From contig NZ_AP022603.1 in the NCBI RefSeq assembly GCF_010726955.1, positions 434,001-498,000 of the forward strand: a DNA stretch of 64,000 bases. The letters run 5' to 3'. Position numbers and translations under genes: made by a program. This DNA comes from Mycolicibacterium fallax. GTDB lineage: Bacteria > Actinomycetota > Actinomycetes > Mycobacteriales > Mycobacteriaceae. Positions 63,324 to 64,000 of the stretch are shown here, one piece after another (the stretch's first letter is position 1; the number at the start of each line of letters is the position of its first letter). The notes under the pieces are model-generated. The model had not been told where the DNA came from, did no database searches, and saw only the letters and a program-made list of their open reading frames with translations.

Positions 63324-64000
63324 GTGACTTCTGTAACGGTAATCACCGGCGCGGCCGGCGGCATGGGCCTGGCCGTCGCGCGGATCCTCGGACCCCGCGA
63401 TGCCCTGGTCCTGGCCGATGTTCGGCGCGACCGGCTCGACGCGGCGGCCGCCGCGCTGGCCGACACCGGCAACCCGGTGCGGGCGGTGCACTGCGACGTC
63501 ACCGACGCGCGGGCGGTCGCGGAGCTGTTCGAGACGGCCGCCGGACTCGGCACGCTGCGCGCGGTGGTGCACGCCGCCGGGGTCAGCCCGAGCATGGGCG
63601 CCGCCGACTACGTGATGGCCACCAACGCGATCGGCACCGTCAACGTCAACGAGGCGTTCTACGCCCGGGCCGGCCAGGGCGCGGCGATCGTGAACGTGGC
63701 ATCGATGGCCGCGCACATGCTGCCCGACGAGATCGTCCCGCTGGCCGCCTTCCCGCTGGCCGCCGAGGACCCGGACGCCTTCCTGGCGGAAATGACGGCG
63801 GCCTGCGCGGTGGTCCCGGCCGAGGCGCGGTCGGGGTTCGCCTACGCCATCAGCAAGAGCTTCGTGAAGTGGTACTCCAGCGCCCAGTCGGAGCGGTTCA
63901 ACGGCCGCGGCCTGCGGATCGTGTCGATCTCGCCGGGCTCGGTGGACACCGAGATGGGCCGGCTGGAGGAGCAGGCCGGCGCCGGGGCGCTGGTCGCCGA
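63324..64000 (+). CDS. Short-chain dehydrogenase/reductase (3' end outside window)
   Basis: The 225 visible codons carry an N-terminal NAD(P)-binding VTVITGAAGGMGLAVARIL, the acidic VLADVRRDRL that suggests NAD preference, CDVTD, the NAG-like HAAGVSPSMG, AAIVNVASMAAHM with the catalytic serine, and the YAISKSFV active-site Tyr-x3-Lys. An insertion of about 50 residues between the serine and the tyrosine (MLPDEIVPLAAF...) is longer than in classical SDRs. PGSVDTEMG follows. The gene runs off the window; substrate unknown. Confidence 0.9.
   Translation, partial: MTSVTVITGAAGGMGLAVARILGPRDALVLADVRRDRLDAAAAALADTGNPVRAVHCDVTDARAVAELFETAAGLGTLRAVVHAAGVSPSMGAADYVMATNAIGTVNVNEAFYARAGQGAAIVNVASMAAHMLPDEIVPLAAFPLAAEDPDAFLAEMTAACAVVPAEARSGFAYAISKSFVKWYSSAQSERFNGRGLRIVSISPGSVDTEMGRLEEQAGAGALVA

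Overview
The window is a chromosomal segment from a high-GC mycobacterium. I infer an environmental Mycolicibacterium-type species, because the Mycobacterium tuberculosis order from miaB (Rv2733c) to dxs1 (Rv2682c) is kept over most of its length while large extra blocks are inserted. Diagnostic genes are sigA, sigB, ideR, lexA, nrdR, ppgK, cei, dut, ceoB/ceoC and the small actinobacterial DUF genes between them. Coding density is very high: no gene-free stretch exceeds 300 bases (the longest is about 221), and I see no tRNA, rRNA, CRISPR array or insertion sequence.

Layout. 1-8684: miaB (5' end outside the window), membrane proteins, a DUF349 protein, a DMT-type transporter, an extradiol-dioxygenase-like protein, miaA, dapF and hflX. 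8681-30346: a block I do not expect at this position in M. tuberculosis. It holds a secreted PE-PPE-domain hydrolase; a lipid operon (Ltp/thiolase-like protein, DUF35 protein, double-length acyl-CoA dehydrogenase, TetR regulator) behind a palindromic operator; and a nearly self-sufficient nitrate-respiration and molybdenum-cofactor island (narK-moaA, narGHJI, modABC with an HTH-TOBE protein, moeA-moaC-mobA-moaD, mog-moaE). 30456-34657: fadE20, a membrane-anchored LGFP-repeat protein and lexA. 34787-38181: an inserted mmpS-mmpL pair. 38312-49487: LysM protein, nrdR, PhzF-like protein, PAC2 protein, DUF4192, ideR, sigB, DUF3099, DUF3039, YihY, DUF7455-like, sigA, ppgK, suhB. 49505-64000: cei, DUF4193, DUF3093, dut, DUF3710, alpha/beta hydrolase, OB-fold, DUF3159, ceoC/ceoB, APC permease, RNA methyltransferase, nhaA, dxs, secreted lipase, and an SDR cut by the window end.

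How the parts work together. In the island, ModABC would import molybdate; MoaA, MoaC, MoaD, MoaE, Mog and MoeA would build molybdopterin; the MobA-like protein would make the guanine-dinucleotide form that NarG needs; NarK would move nitrate and nitrite. Only the MoaD-activating MoeB is not seen. Three recurrent DNA patterns stand out: many start codons lie 6-8 bases after a TANNNT hexamer (leaderless promoters), sometimes built from the upstream stop codon; six convergent gene pairs share a 4-base stop overlap; and several junctions carry short exact repeats, the most striking being a 17-base unit present three times across the dut/DUF3710 translation start.
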